From assembly GCA_001898405.1 (NCBI GenBank), contig MKTW01000003.1, forward strand, positions 82,570 to 146,569: a DNA stretch of 64,000 bases, written 5' to 3'. The first letter of the stretch is position 1. Each line of letters starts with the position of its first letter. The DNA comes from Sphingobacteriales bacterium 44-61. Its GTDB lineage: Bacteria; Bacteroidota; Bacteroidia; Chitinophagales; Chitinophagaceae. The notes beneath the pieces are model-generated. The model had not been told where the DNA came from, did not search any database, and worked only from the letters and a program-made list of their open reading frames with translations. Positions 36,591 through 46,464 of the stretch are shown here, piece by piece. A program made the translations under genes and the position numbers.

Positions 36591-37916
36591 CTATATAGAC
36601 ATTCTTGTTTTTAACTCGAGGTATTTGTTGATCGTATTCACGGTTAAATTTTCCGGCGATGACAGGACTGACAGAATACCATTTTTCTGAAGTTCTTTCA
36701 CCATCAATCTTTTTTCAAATGCAAATTTCTCTGCAATGGTTTTGATATAAATATCTTCAAGTGTAGCTACTTTTTGTTCGGTCAGCGCCTGCAATTCTGT
36801 ATTCTCAAAGAATACAACGAGCAGCAGGTGATAACGCGCAATCTTGCGAAGAGCAGGCAGTTCGCGCTCCAGGCTTTCCATCGATTCAAAATTGGTGAAC
36901 AGCACCAGCAAACTGCGGTTGGTGATGCGGGTGCGGATAACCGAAAACAGTTTTTCAAAATCCGGTTCAAGAAAACGGGTTTGTTGCTTGTACAATGTTT
37001 CCAGCACCTGGTTCATCTGCGTAGGTTTTTTATCGGCCTGCACAAAAGAATCCAGGTTCTCTGCAAAAGTGATCAGCCCTGCTTTATCCTGCCTCACCAG
37101 TGCCACATTGGATAAAACCAGCGAAGCATTGATCGCATGGTCGAGCAGGGTCATTCCGCTAAAAGGCATTTTCATCACCCTTCCCTTATTGATCATGCAA
37201 TAGATCTGCTGGCTGCGCTCATCTGTATAATTATTCACCATCAGGGCCTCTTTGCGTGCAGTGGCTTTCCAGTTGATGGTTCGGTAGTCATCACCCCTGA
37301 CATATTCCTTGATCTGCTCAAATTCCATGCTATGCCCCAACTGGCGCATGCGGCGGACCCCCAGTTCCTGCAAGCGATTGGCCACTGCCAGCAAATGATA
37401 ACGCCGCATCTGGATATAAGAAGGGTATACTTTAACCGCTTGCTCAGCAGAAAATACATATTTCCGTTTCACCAGCCTCAGCGGTGCCGTCACAAACACA
37501 TTTATATCATGAAACACATATTCACCACGTGTAGTAGGCCGGAGAAAATAAACGATCTCATCCGTTGATTGCCCTGTGATCTTCAGTTTCCTGCGCCAGT
37601 TCCGCTCCTGGAACTGATCAGGCAACTCATCAATCACACCCAGGCTTGCAGGAAAAGAATAATTATTGCGGATGCTTAATACTACCTTATTCTCATCACC
37701 TATACTGAACCGGTCAGTAGTCAGCCGCTCTGCTGCAATCCCATCCTTTTTCCCATACACCAGCAATGCATCTATCACCACCACAATGGTCAGCAACAGA
37801 AGCACCAGCCCTCCTATCCTGAACAAAGCAGGCTGAAAATAACTCATCACAAAGATCACCGATGCAAGACCGGCGATATAGTAGACAAGATTGTTGAAGT
37901 AAAATGATTTGATCAA
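36591..37916 (-). CDS. DUF58 (von Willebrand-like) protein
   Basis: 441 residues. Two N-terminal helices (about 10-55), a beta-domain (REYVFHDINVFVTAPLRLVKR-like region, given in parts: YVFHDINVF, PLRLVKR) and the DUF58 signature YVRGDDYRTINWKATARK, followed by a VWA-like fold. DUF58 proteins accompany MoxR ATPases in a conserved, little-studied system. The start is TTG; no ATG alternative fits. Last gene of the operon that begins at 42.0 kb. Confidence 0.85.
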   Translation of the reverse strand: MIKSFYFNNLVYYIAGLASVIFVMSYFQPALFRIGGLVLLLLTIVVVIDALLVYGKKDGIAAERLTTDRFSIGDENKVVLSIRNNYSFPASLGVIDELPDQFQERNWRRKLKITGQSTDEIVYFLRPTTRGEYVFHDINVFVTAPLRLVKRKYVFSAEQAVKVYPSYIQMRRYHLLAVANRLQELGVRRMRQLGHSMEFEQIKEYVRGDDYRTINWKATARKEALMVNNYTDERSQQIYCMINKGRVMKMPFSGMTLLDHAINASLVLSNVALVRQDKAGLITFAENLDSFVQADKKPTQMNQVLETLYKQQTRFLEPDFEKLFSVIRTRITNRSLLVLFTNFESMESLERELPALRKIARYHLLLVVFFENTELQALTEQKVATLEDIYIKTIAEKFAFEKRLMVKELQKNGILSVLSSPENLTVNTINKYLELKTRMSI

Positions 37917-37975
37917 ACCCTATATTTATTTACATTACTTAACAGCAACATACAGCCTTCAGTGCCGACTGCCGG

Positions 37976-38953
37976 TTATCTTGGCACATCCTGCACTTGT
38001 ATAATCTGCTTTATCACTTCATCTTCCGTTACGCCTTCCATTTCTTTATCAGGCGCAAGGATGATGCGATGACGCAATACCGGTGTTGCCACTTCCAGTA
38101 TATCTTCAGGTGTCACAAAATCACGTCCCTGCATGGCAGCGATCGCTTTGGCAGCATTCATAATAGCCAGTGAAGCCCGGGGTGAAGCGCCCAGGTAAAT
38201 AGATTTATGATTACGGGTTTGGTGCACCAGCCGCGCAATGAATTGCAATAGTTTTTCTTCGATCAGGATATTCCTGATCTGTGTGCGGAGGCTGGCGATC
38301 TGTTCACCATTCAGCACAGGCTTTACCAGTTCATCCACCCGCGTATTACCCAATTGATGGAACCGCATAAGGATTTCCAGTTCCTCTCCTTCATTGGGAT
38401 AGGGCACCATGATCTTGAAAAGAAAACGGTCGAGCTGCGCTTCAGGAAGACGGTAAGTGCCCTCTTGCTCCACCGGGTTTTGAGTGGCAAGCACCATAAA
38501 GGGAGAGGCCATGGGATAGGTTTTGCCATCCACAGAAGCCTGCCTCTCTTCCATGACTTCCAGCAGGGCCGATTGCGTTTTAGCCGGCGCGCGGTTGATC
38601 TCATCCACCAGCACGATATTGCTGAATACAGGGCCTTTCTTGAATTCAAAGACTGCTTCTTTAGGATTAAAGACAGGCGTACCCAATACATCGGAAGGCA
38701 TAAGATCGGGAGTGAACTGGATACGAGCGAAACCTGTATCCAGGCTGCGGGCCACGAGTTTTGCCGTCAGTGTTTTGGCGACACCCGGCACGCCTTCTAT
38801 CAGTATGTGACCTTCAGCCAGTAAAGCAGCAATGATCAGCTTTACCATTTCATCCTGCCCAACGATGATCTTTTTGATCTCGCTCCTGATCGACATAACG
38901 GCTTCATTCAGTGCTGTCAGATCAGTGCGTTGCTGAAACAATTCTTCTTCCAT
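37976..38953 (-). CDS. MoxR-family AAA+ ATPase
   Basis: 325 residues. Walker A GVPGVAKTLT, Walker B ILVDEINRAP, sensor ATQNPVEQEGTYRLPEAQLDRF, and a C-terminal helical lid. MoxR ATPases act as chaperones that activate or assemble VWA-type partner proteins, here probably the DUF58 protein just downstream. Confidence 0.93.
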   Translation of the reverse strand: MEEELFQQRTDLTALNEAVMSIRSEIKKIIVGQDEMVKLIIAALLAEGHILIEGVPGVAKTLTAKLVARSLDTGFARIQFTPDLMPSDVLGTPVFNPKEAVFEFKKGPVFSNIVLVDEINRAPAKTQSALLEVMEERQASVDGKTYPMASPFMVLATQNPVEQEGTYRLPEAQLDRFLFKIMVPYPNEGEELEILMRFHQLGNTRVDELVKPVLNGEQIASLRTQIRNILIEEKLLQFIARLVHQTRNHKSIYLGASPRASLAIMNAAKAIAAMQGRDFVTPEDILEVATPVLRHRIILAPDKEMEGVTEDEVIKQIIQVQDVPR

Positions 38954-38955
38954 GC

Positions 38956-40182
38956 TTATGCTATTTTATAAAACGATTCCAATTGTTTATGAAATAATAC
39001 CAGTTCCTTGTCAGTTGCCGCACCTGCCACATTCAGGTGATTGATAAACGAAACGATTTCCCTGATAGGTTCTTCCTCCATTCCTGTTTTGAACCGCAGG
39101 TTCTGAATAAATTCATCATTCAGTTCCGAAGTGGGCAGTTTATAACGCGTTCTCACATGCTCCAGGAAATAAGCTGCCATTTTCCGGCACAGATTGGTAT
39201 GATCACCTTTATCATGATATAGGCGGCCAATGGTCTTTACAAAATCGAGTGAATCATTTTTAGGTTTATTGATCACCGGAATGGGACGTTGTTTTCTCCG
39301 CATTTCCAGCAACACATAAGTGAGCAATGCCAGTAAGGCCGTGATCAATCCCCAGCGAAGACCCGGATAACGAAGGAATACACTTAACCAGTTGGATTTC
39401 TTGTCCTGGTTATTCTCCCGTCCTTTCGCAAGGAAGTATTCATCCCACACTACTTTAGTTGTATTAGGCGAGATCACCGACAGCGCTTTCTCGTAATACT
39501 CCATATTATTTTTATACAATAAAAAATAATTGGTAAAGGCCATTGGTGCAAGATGCAGGAAGAAATGTCCTTTACCTGCACTCAGTTTAATAAAATTAGG
39601 ATCACTTCCTGCATCGTAGCCAAGCACGGTTGTTGTCAGTGTATCATATTCATAAAACCTGAAATCATATCTCTTACCGGGGTAAGCAAACCATTGTGGC
39701 CTCCGGGCCACAGGTATGTCCAGGCCCACTCTTAAGGAATCTTTTTCATTTATCTTTATTTCTCCATTAAGATCTACCGGGTAATAAATATCGCATTTGA
39801 CCATTTTTTCCACCGGGTAAGACACTTTCATTGTGCTGACGAAAACATCATTACCTCTCTTGATAAATTCAAGCAGGCTTTTCATTTCTTCATCTTCTGC
39901 ATTGAAGAAAGGAGAAACGATCAGCAGGGCCTGGCGTTTGCCATAAAGAGAAAGCGAGTCCCAGTCGCCGGGCATCCGCCTGTCTGAACTCACCGCTGCT
40001 TTGGGAAAGATCTGCTTAAGGTTTTCATAGGCCACAAAAGTGCCGTAAGGGATCTTATCCCTTTTGCGGAAAGTAAGCCTTTCATCCAAAACCCGGTTAG
40101 CAGTATTGTTACCTGTAACAAACAGGAAAATGACAGCTGCCACAATCAGCCCGAGCAGTAAATATGGTACACTCTTCTTCAA
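38956..40182 (-). CDS. DUF4350 membrane protein
   Basis: 408 residues. An N-terminal helix (about 5-22), a periplasmic GATase-like domain (KQALLIVSPFFNAEDEEMKSLLEFIKRGNDVFVS as a DUF4350 core), one more helix (about 275-293), and a cytoplasmic helical tail. Start is TTG. It lies between the MoxR and DUF4129 genes with 2-3 nt gaps. Function unknown. Confidence 0.78.
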   Translation of the reverse strand: MKKSVPYLLLGLIVAAVIFLFVTGNNTANRVLDERLTFRKRDKIPYGTFVAYENLKQIFPKAAVSSDRRMPGDWDSLSLYGKRQALLIVSPFFNAEDEEMKSLLEFIKRGNDVFVSTMKVSYPVEKMVKCDIYYPVDLNGEIKINEKDSLRVGLDIPVARRPQWFAYPGKRYDFRFYEYDTLTTTVLGYDAGSDPNFIKLSAGKGHFFLHLAPMAFTNYFLLYKNNMEYYEKALSVISPNTTKVVWDEYFLAKGRENNQDKKSNWLSVFLRYPGLRWGLITALLALLTYVLLEMRRKQRPIPVINKPKNDSLDFVKTIGRLYHDKGDHTNLCRKMAAYFLEHVRTRYKLPTSELNDEFIQNLRFKTGMEEEPIREIVSFINHLNVAGAATDKELVLFHKQLESFYKIA

Positions 40183-40185
40183 TGA

Positions 40186-41031
40186 TCAATACAGTCTTTT
40201 ATCAAAGTTTTCAAATTCTTTACGAATGATTATGAACTTATCCTGTTCCAGTGGAAACTGGCCATACCAACTATATTCATAGTGCCGTGTGAGCCGGAAA
40301 AAATCGGTATAATAGCCTGTTGGCTGCAACTGTGCCAGGTAATCGAAGTTGGTCCGGTCCTGTGTATAATTAATAATATTCCTGTCGGCCAGGTTGCGCA
40401 GCAATCGCAGGTAGAGCAATCGCACACCAAAACGGTAATTGCCCGATGCAGCAGCTTTGTCCAGTTCCAGTTGGTAATTGATGGCAAAAATATCATCCAT
40501 ATCCGTTTCGCTATTCTCCATTTCACCTATGTATCTGTTCTTGCGGAAGATGCCCACATTGCTGTTGGATAGAAAAATAATAATGAAGGTAATGAACCCT
40601 GCCACCACTACGATCCAGGATATTGTTTGAAAAGCCGGGTGCATGATCAATGGTTCTCTTTCGCTTCCCTTTTGTTTTTTCTCCTTTTTGAATGATTTAT
40701 TGGCATACCAGAACGCATCATCTTCCTGTTGCGCTTTTTTTGCAGCAGGGTCGAGATGGCGCACCTCTATGGAATCGTTCTGCCCCGGCCAGATGGGAAG
40801 GAATGCTCTTGCTTCTTCTTTTTCTCCATCTGCTTCGGCTTCCTCGTCTGTGTATTCTTCCTGTACCGGAGGAGTTTCTACCATCCTGGCGCTGTCCAGG
40901 TCAGTGCTGAGCAAACGGGCGCTATCCTGTTGCTGTGCCTGTGTAAATAAAGGCAGGAAAAACAGCAGGATGATCCAGTTGCTTATTTTCAAGGGCAGTA
41001 TGTTCCTGTTTTTGCAGTGCATCTGTTGCAT
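40186..41031 (-). CDS. DUF4129 membrane protein
   Basis: 281 residues. Signal or first helix, an acidic Glu/Asp-rich stretch (about 55-75, EYTDEEAEADGEKEEA), one membrane helix (about 140-160) and a C-terminal DUF4129 domain (FGVRLLYLRLLRNLADRNII; HYEYSWYGQFPLE). Same operon; function unknown. The first of two nearby Met codons is taken. Confidence 0.75.
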   Translation of the reverse strand: MQQMHCKNRNILPLKISNWIILLFFLPLFTQAQQQDSARLLSTDLDSARMVETPPVQEEYTDEEAEADGEKEEARAFLPIWPGQNDSIEVRHLDPAAKKAQQEDDAFWYANKSFKKEKKQKGSEREPLIMHPAFQTISWIVVVAGFITFIIIFLSNSNVGIFRKNRYIGEMENSETDMDDIFAINYQLELDKAAASGNYRFGVRLLYLRLLRNLADRNIINYTQDRTNFDYLAQLQPTGYYTDFFRLTRHYEYSWYGQFPLEQDKFIIIRKEFENFDKRLY

Positions 41032-41034
41032 GGG

Positions 41035-42003
41035 TTACACATCTTCCTCCAACAAATCAACTTTCCTTTTTCTTCCCAGTTGTATCGGGTAAATGACAAA
41101 ATACCATATGACAAAAACAACAGATAAGGAGGTGATGATGGTGGTGAATATGGATATATCGTTGTACAATCTTGTGATCACGCCTTCAAAAAAAGCGGCG
41201 AGGCCGAATACCGGCATTAAACCGATCATGATTTTAACGCCATCTTTAGCGCCTTGCTTGAATGAACTCAATCTTTTTACCGTTCCGGGAAATAAAAAGC
41301 TCTTTCCCAATATGAGCCCGGCAGCGCCGGCAATGATCAGGGCGGTCAGTTCAAGGGTGCCATGCACAAATACAACAAGGAAAAACTGAAGGCCCAGTCC
41401 TTTTGATGCAAAGAACTGATCAAAAATGCCGACCATGGCAGCATTTTGTGCCAGCATATAGAGGCTGGGAATACCTGCAAAAATGCCGGCGGCAAACATC
41501 ATGAGCGAAACACGGATATTATGGATCATCAGGTTGAGCCAGCTGAGTACCGGGTTGCCTGATTCATAAATGCCGAAGGGATTTCCTTTGTCAATATTGT
41601 CCAGTGTTTTATCAACATACCCGTCGCCAAAAAAACTCCGCGCCACTCCTTCATCCTGCTTTGACACAAAAAAACCGATCCCAAAGAAAACGACAAAGAC
41701 GATAAAGGAAAACAGTACTGTGCGGTGATGCTTGCGGATGGTAAGCGGCAGATCATATTTCCAAAAGGTGATCAGCCGGTTGCTTTCTTCCTTACGGTTC
41801 TTATAAATGCTGAGATAGATCCGGGAAGCCTGGCTATTGATATAGCGGGTAACTTTGCTGGTGGGATAAAAAGTTTTGGCATAAGCCAGGTCATCTACCA
41901 GTTGCGTAAACTCCTTCGCCATTTCATCTGCATCAGCCGGAGGATTGTTTTGGTTTTTCAACCATCGTTCCCGGCTTTTCTTTATAAATAGGGCTTCTCT
42001 CAA
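41035..42003 (-). CDS. SpoIIM-family membrane protein
   Basis: 322 residues with about five helices. It begins REALFIKKSRERW, the family's usual N-terminus, and holds the SpoIIM core GTLELTALIIAGAAGLILGK. The name comes from a sporulation protein, but in this phylum the gene belongs to the MoxR/DUF58 cluster. The start is TTG. First gene of the operon; diverges from the RDD gene. Confidence 0.85.
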   Translation of the reverse strand: MREALFIKKSRERWLKNQNNPPADADEMAKEFTQLVDDLAYAKTFYPTSKVTRYINSQASRIYLSIYKNRKEESNRLITFWKYDLPLTIRKHHRTVLFSFIVFVVFFGIGFFVSKQDEGVARSFFGDGYVDKTLDNIDKGNPFGIYESGNPVLSWLNLMIHNIRVSLMMFAAGIFAGIPSLYMLAQNAAMVGIFDQFFASKGLGLQFFLVVFVHGTLELTALIIAGAAGLILGKSFLFPGTVKRLSSFKQGAKDGVKIMIGLMPVFGLAAFFEGVITRLYNDISIFTTIITSLSVVFVIWYFVIYPIQLGRKRKVDLLEEDV

Positions 42004-42136
42004 GAAATAGTGTTGTTTGGCTTGTAAAATACCATTTTTTTGGAAAGAAGGGAATGGTTTAGATTGTGAGTTCAGGATAATAGTGGTTAATCGGAAAAAT
42101 CATTACCTTACTTCCCGAACAAATCCGCCGCTGCAG

Positions 42137-42952
42137 ATGGCCCTGATCAAAGTACCTACCAGTTTTAATATTGAAGTTGAATTTGAGATCCCCGAATTTT
42201 ACAAGCGGTTGTTTTCCCTGCTGATCGATGTGCTCATGGAGATCGTTTACCTCTTCATTGCCACTAAGATCATGCGTGCCATCACGGAAAACTATGATTT
42301 CACCGACGACGATTCCATGTATGATCTGAGTGCGATCGGCATGTTGCTGATATTGCCCGTGATGGTTTATCATGTAGTATTGGAAATAACCATGAATGGA
42401 CAAAGCATTGGTAAAAAGATCATGGGAATACGTGTGGTAAATGAGAACGGAGGAAGGCCAAGCATCAGCCAGTTCCTGATCAGGTGGCTGTTGCGCGTAT
42501 CTGACCTGTGGATACTTGCCATACTTTTTATACTGTCTACCAGGGGAATGGCAGGAAGCGTGGAGACAGGTTTTCTTTTACTGGCAGCCCTGGCTTTCCT
42601 GGTAACGGATATCGTGCTTGTTGTTTCATCCAAAAAGGGGCAACGCATAGGTGATATTCTGGCAAAGACCATCCTGATCCGTATCAGTTCCAAAGCCAGT
42701 ATAGAAGAAACCATTTTCCAGGAAGTGGAAGACTCTTATACGCCTTCATTCCCGTCTATCATGCAGCTAAGCGACCGCGATATTAATGCGATCAAAAGTA
42801 TCCTGGAAACATCGCGGAAGAAAAATGATCATTCTATGGCAATGGCTGCGGCAGATAAGATCAAAAATCATTTGCAGATCCATTCTGATCTTGATCCTTA
42901 TACCTTTTTGGATGTACTGTTGAAGGATTACAATTATCTCTCGGTAAAATAA
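42137..42952 (+). CDS. RDD-family membrane protein
   Basis: 271 residues from MALIKVPTSFNIEVEFEIP. The RDD domain (FYKRLFSLLIDVLM ... GQSIGKKIMGIRVV) has three or four helices; the soluble tail is charged. The longer frame adds 40 non-conserved residues from a TTG. RDD genes commonly sit opposite spoIIM in MoxR clusters. Confidence 0.85.
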   Translation: MALIKVPTSFNIEVEFEIPEFYKRLFSLLIDVLMEIVYLFIATKIMRAITENYDFTDDDSMYDLSAIGMLLILPVMVYHVVLEITMNGQSIGKKIMGIRVVNENGGRPSISQFLIRWLLRVSDLWILAILFILSTRGMAGSVETGFLLLAALAFLVTDIVLVVSSKKGQRIGDILAKTILIRISSKASIEETIFQEVEDSYTPSFPSIMQLSDRDINAIKSILETSRKKNDHSMAMAAADKIKNHLQIHSDLDPYTFLDVLLKDYNYLSVK

Positions 42953-42963
42953 CCGGCTATTTT

Positions 42964-43425
42964 TTATTGCATTGCTGTGCGCGTACCCAATACCATCGCG
43001 CCCAACAGCAGCAGCACAAAAGCGATGATCAATATAATAGAGCAAGCCATAAAATAAGCTTTGAGATTACCAAAGCTCTTGTTCAGTTCAGGCTGGTTCA
43101 ATCCATCCACGCCGGCTTTTGCCTGCCTGGCAAAGCGGTAAAGAAAATAATTGATGAGCAGGCCAATTGCAATTGAAAGAAGCGATGTAAAAACTTCTGC
43201 CCCGGTGGAACTTTCGGTAAAGCCCATATCAAATCCTTCGGCCCGGTTAAAAGAAGCAGGTCTTTTTTCCCGGAAAAGGTCGATAACGCTAAAGATATAT
43301 CCGATCACTGATACAACGACAATGACCATGGCCCAGCCTGACATGGAACGGAGGTATTGCTTTGCCATAGGGTCAATCGTCAGATCGCCGAAAAGATCAG
43401 AGGATTGATTTTCCTGTTCTATCAT
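42964..43425 (-). CDS. DUF5362-like membrane protein (copy A)
   Basis: 153 residues with three helices (about 30-50, 80-100, 130-150), starting with an acidic cytoplasmic segment. The helix order and spacing match the next gene (43435). Short membrane proteins of this type are common in Bacteroidota; function unknown. Confidence 0.65.
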   Translation of the reverse strand: MIEQENQSSDLFGDLTIDPMAKQYLRSMSGWAMVIVVVSVIGYIFSVIDLFREKRPASFNRAEGFDMGFTESSTGAEVFTSLLSIAIGLLINYFLYRFARQAKAGVDGLNQPELNKSFGNLKAYFMACSIILIIAFVLLLLGAMVLGTRTAMQ

Positions 43426-43434
43426 AAAAAAAAT

Positions 43435-43869
43435 TTACCGGACAAAAAATCCTATTAAAGAGAACAAAAGAAGTAAAACGCTAATCACGCCCATCATGGC
43501 CAGGTAATTCCTGAATTGCCCCAGGCCAATATTGAACAGTGCCTGGTCTTTCCGGCGGATACCTGCCCTGATGGAATTAGCTCCTTTTATCAGGAAACTC
43601 ATCATTATCGCACAAACCACTACAATGATCACAAGAAAGAACACAAACCCGATTTTCGTTTGGCGAATGGATTCCACATCCGTTTCTCCATAGGAGCGGA
43701 ATAATTCATCTAGCCTGTTCCAAAGCATTCCGAACATGAGAACGGTAATGCCGAGTGCAATCAACACCACAACGCCCAGGAATTTGGCCCAGCGGGATGC
43801 CTCTGTCAGTTGGGTGGATACCTGCTCATCCACCTCCAGGTCCAGAAAAGATTGCTTATCCTCCATCAT
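43435..43869 (-). CDS. DUF5362-like membrane protein (copy B)
   Basis: 144 residues with three helices (about 28-48, 75-97, 120-142) and an acidic N-terminus (MEDKQSFLDLEVDEQ). Paralogue of the next gene downstream (9 nt apart), probably from a tandem duplication. Function unknown. Confidence 0.65.
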   Translation of the reverse strand: MMEDKQSFLDLEVDEQVSTQLTEASRWAKFLGVVVLIALGITVLMFGMLWNRLDELFRSYGETDVESIRQTKIGFVFFLVIIVVVCAIMMSFLIKGANSIRAGIRRKDQALFNIGLGQFRNYLAMMGVISVLLLLFSLIGFFVR

Positions 43870-43921
43870 GCCTGATTTTGTTATCTAAATGTAGTAATTA
43901 ATGCGCAATGATAAAACAGGA

Positions 43922-45400
43922 TCAGTAAGCTCTTGCAAACAATACACGCTGCGTTGAAGGTTTACCTGTAAGGATACATGTTCCTTGCTCTGCAGCATTA
44001 TTCAGTGGTATACAACGGATCGTTGCTTTTGTTTTTTCTTTGATCGCTTCTTCAGTTTCCGGTGTTCCATCCCAATGCGCTGAGATAAAGCCTGCTTTTT
44101 CATCCAGGAGTTTTACAAACTCATCCCAGGTATTGGCTGGTGTGATATGTTCGTCCCTGTAAGTTTTGGCTTTGTTGAACATCGAGTGTTGTATGTCAAG
44201 CAGCAGGCCGTCCACATATTGGGCTATACCATCCAGATCTATCGTCTTTTTCTCTTTGGTATCGCGGCGTGCTATTTCCACCACATTTTTTTCCAGGTCG
44301 CGCGCGCCCAATGCCAACCTCACTGGCACGCCTTTCATTTCATATTCAGCGAATTTCCAACCTGGTCTTGCATTATCACTATCATCGTATTTCACTCGCA
44401 CGCCAAGGTTCTTCAACTGTGAAGTGATCTCTGCAGCTTTGGCATCGATCAGTTTTTTCTGGTCTTCCCCTTTATAGATCGGTACGATCACCACTTGCAG
44501 CGGAGCCAGTTTGGGAGGCAGTATCAGTCCATCATCATCACTATGCGCCATTACCAGGGCACCGATCAAACGGGTGCTCACCCCCCAGCTGGTGGCCCAT
44601 ACATATTCCAGTTGGTTTTCTTTATTGGAAAATTTCACATCAAATGCTTTGGCAAAATTCTGTCCCAGGAAATGTGAAGTGCCTGCCTGCAAGGCTTTAC
44701 CATCCTGCATCAATGCTTCAATGCAATAAGTATCTTCTGCACCGGCAAAGCGTTCACTGGGGGTTTTCACTCCTTTCACTACCGGTAAGGCCATATAATT
44801 CTCCACGAAGTCGGCATACACATCCAGCATTTTCTTTGTTTCCTCCACAGCTTCCTCGCGGGTGGCATGGGCGGTATGTCCTTCCTGCCACAGGAATTCT
44901 GCTGTACGGAGGAAAAGGCGGGTCCGCATTTCCCATCTCACCACATTCGCCCATTGGTTGATGAGCAGTGGCAGATCGCGATAGGATTGTATCCAGTCTT
45001 TATAAGTGTTCCAGATAATTGCTTCGCTGGTAGGTCTGATCACCAGTTCCTCTTCCAGTTTTGCTTCAGGATCAACCATCAGTTTTCCCTTGTTGTTGAC
45101 ATCTGCTTTCAGCCTGTAATGGGTAACGATCGCACATTCTTTGGCAAAGCCTTCTGCATTCTTTTCCTCAGCCTCAAACAGGCTTTTAGGAACAAACAGG
45201 GGGAAATAGGCATTCACGTGACCGGTATCCTTGAACATTTTATCCAGCACATCCCGCATATTTTCCCATAAAGTGTATCCATAAGGTTTGATCACCATAC
45301 AACCCCTTACAGCAGAATAATCTGCGAGGCTGCCTTTGATGACCAGATCATTGTACCATTGGGAATAATCCTGCTCCCTGGAAGTGATTTCTTTACTCAT
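43922..45400 (-). CDS. proS: prolyl-tRNA synthetase (archaeal/eukaryotic type)
   Basis: 492 residues. Class II motifs are present (motif 2 [26 protein letters not shown] given in parts: [23 protein letters not shown]; motif 3 [12 protein letters not shown]). A C-terminal anticodon-binding domain and zinc-like extension end in RAY. The lack of an editing insertion and the length mark the ProS type 3 form, usual in Bacteroidota. Confidence 0.96.
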   Translation of the reverse strand: MSKEITSREQDYSQWYNDLVIKGSLADYSAVRGCMVIKPYGYTLWENMRDVLDKMFKDTGHVNAYFPLFVPKSLFEAEEKNAEGFAKECAIVTHYRLKADVNNKGKLMVDPEAKLEEELVIRPTSEAIIWNTYKDWIQSYRDLPLLINQWANVVRWEMRTRLFLRTAEFLWQEGHTAHATREEAVEETKKMLDVYADFVENYMALPVVKGVKTPSERFAGAEDTYCIEALMQDGKALQAGTSHFLGQNFAKAFDVKFSNKENQLEYVWATSWGVSTRLIGALVMAHSDDDGLILPPKLAPLQVVIVPIYKGEDQKKLIDAKAAEITSQLKNLGVRVKYDDSDNARPGWKFAEYEMKGVPVRLALGARDLEKNVVEIARRDTKEKKTIDLDGIAQYVDGLLLDIQHSMFNKAKTYRDEHITPANTWDEFVKLLDEKAGFISAHWDGTPETEEAIKEKTKATIRCIPLNNAAEQGTCILTGKPSTQRVLFARAY

Positions 45401-45510
45401 ATAGTCCTAATTATTATGTTGTTATTCCTGGTAATTGCCGGTGCGGACAAGCTGTAAAAATCTTTAAACTATCCTTAACACCCGACCACATACTATTTTA
45501 CACCGACAAA

Positions 45511-45570
45511 CGTAACTTCGGTACACAAACGTTTGCGTAAAATTTAAGTCGCACAAAAGTAGTAACTTCG
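45511..45570 (+). promoter_or_regulatory. direct repeat GTAACTTCG upstream of lipoprotein gene
   Basis: GTAACTTCG occurs at 45512 and 45562, 50 nt apart, close to TAnnTTTG. It may mark two promoter-like sites or an operator. Confidence 0.3.
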
Positions 45571-45597
45571 ATTTTAAACTTAATAAACCCTTTTGCC

Positions 45598-46335
45598 ATG
45601 AGAGTATATATTTTATTCCTGGCTTTGGTAGCCCTCACTTTAGGCAGTTGTACTACTGCTTATAAGACAGGCCAAACTCCGGATGATGTATATTATTCAC
45701 CTGTACGTCCACAGGATGAATATGTTGTAGCACAACAACAGGACGACCGCTATTATTACGGAGGGGGCCAGGATTATTATACAGACAGATATCTCAGAAT
45801 GCGCATGACCAACCCTTACCGCTGGTCGGCCCTCGATGATTATTATTTTAATAACCCCTATGCCTACAATTATTACGGCACGTACAATAACTGGTACAGC
45901 CCATGGAACAGTTACTGGGCATGGAACAGCTATTGCAACCCCTATTATATCAGCCCTATTTTTATCAAGAACCCTATCCGCTTCCAGCAGATACCCAGCA
46001 GGGCGGTGGTATTTAATCCCAAAAGTTACCTGAACAATACCCCGCAAGTCAGCACTACCAATTTTAAAAACAGCGCTGCCGGTGGTGGTTCTTATTATTA
46101 TACCCCGAACAATAATAACAGGGGCGGCAACACCCGTTACAACAACAGCAATAATAGTTCCCGGAATTATAACTACTCCAATTCGGGCAACAGCAGCAAT
46201 AACCGTAGTTATACAACACCGAGGAATTCAACGCCTACACGCAGTTATAATCCATCGTCAAGCAGCAATTCTTCTTCGAGCGGACGTAGCAGCAGTAGTA
46301 GCAGTAGCAGTGCGCCCACAAGGCCCCCAAGATAA
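45598..46335 (+). CDS. Tyr/Asn/Ser-rich lipoprotein
   Basis: 245 residues. Lipobox LGSC (Cys18). The mature part is Tyr/Asp-rich (YYYGGGQDYYTDRYL; YNYYGTYNNWY) and the last 90 residues are Asn/Ser-rich and disordered, ending APTRPPR. No domain family recognised. The composition suggests a surface-exposed, flexible protein. It is followed by an outer-membrane barrel gene. Confidence 0.7.
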   Translation: MRVYILFLALVALTLGSCTTAYKTGQTPDDVYYSPVRPQDEYVVAQQQDDRYYYGGGQDYYTDRYLRMRMTNPYRWSALDDYYFNNPYAYNYYGTYNNWYSPWNSYWAWNSYCNPYYISPIFIKNPIRFQQIPSRAVVFNPKSYLNNTPQVSTTNFKNSAAGGGSYYYTPNNNNRGGNTRYNNSNNSSRNYNYSNSGNSSNNRSYTTPRNSTPTRSYNPSSSSNSSSSGRSSSSSSSSAPTRPPR

Positions 46336-46464
46336 GCAGCGGCTTGTGAACGAATAATTTGGTTTTTATCTGGGGATAAGAATAGCATCACTTTATTACT
46401 TTATCTGAAAGGAGGAAATGGACATTGAGTGTAATACTTAAGAGTTTCCTTTAAAACGCTAATT

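Noticed and set aside
45190..45240. parS-like site (TTCACGTGA-type word)
   Set aside because: A single half-matching CACGTG word inside proS; no full 16-bp palindrome.
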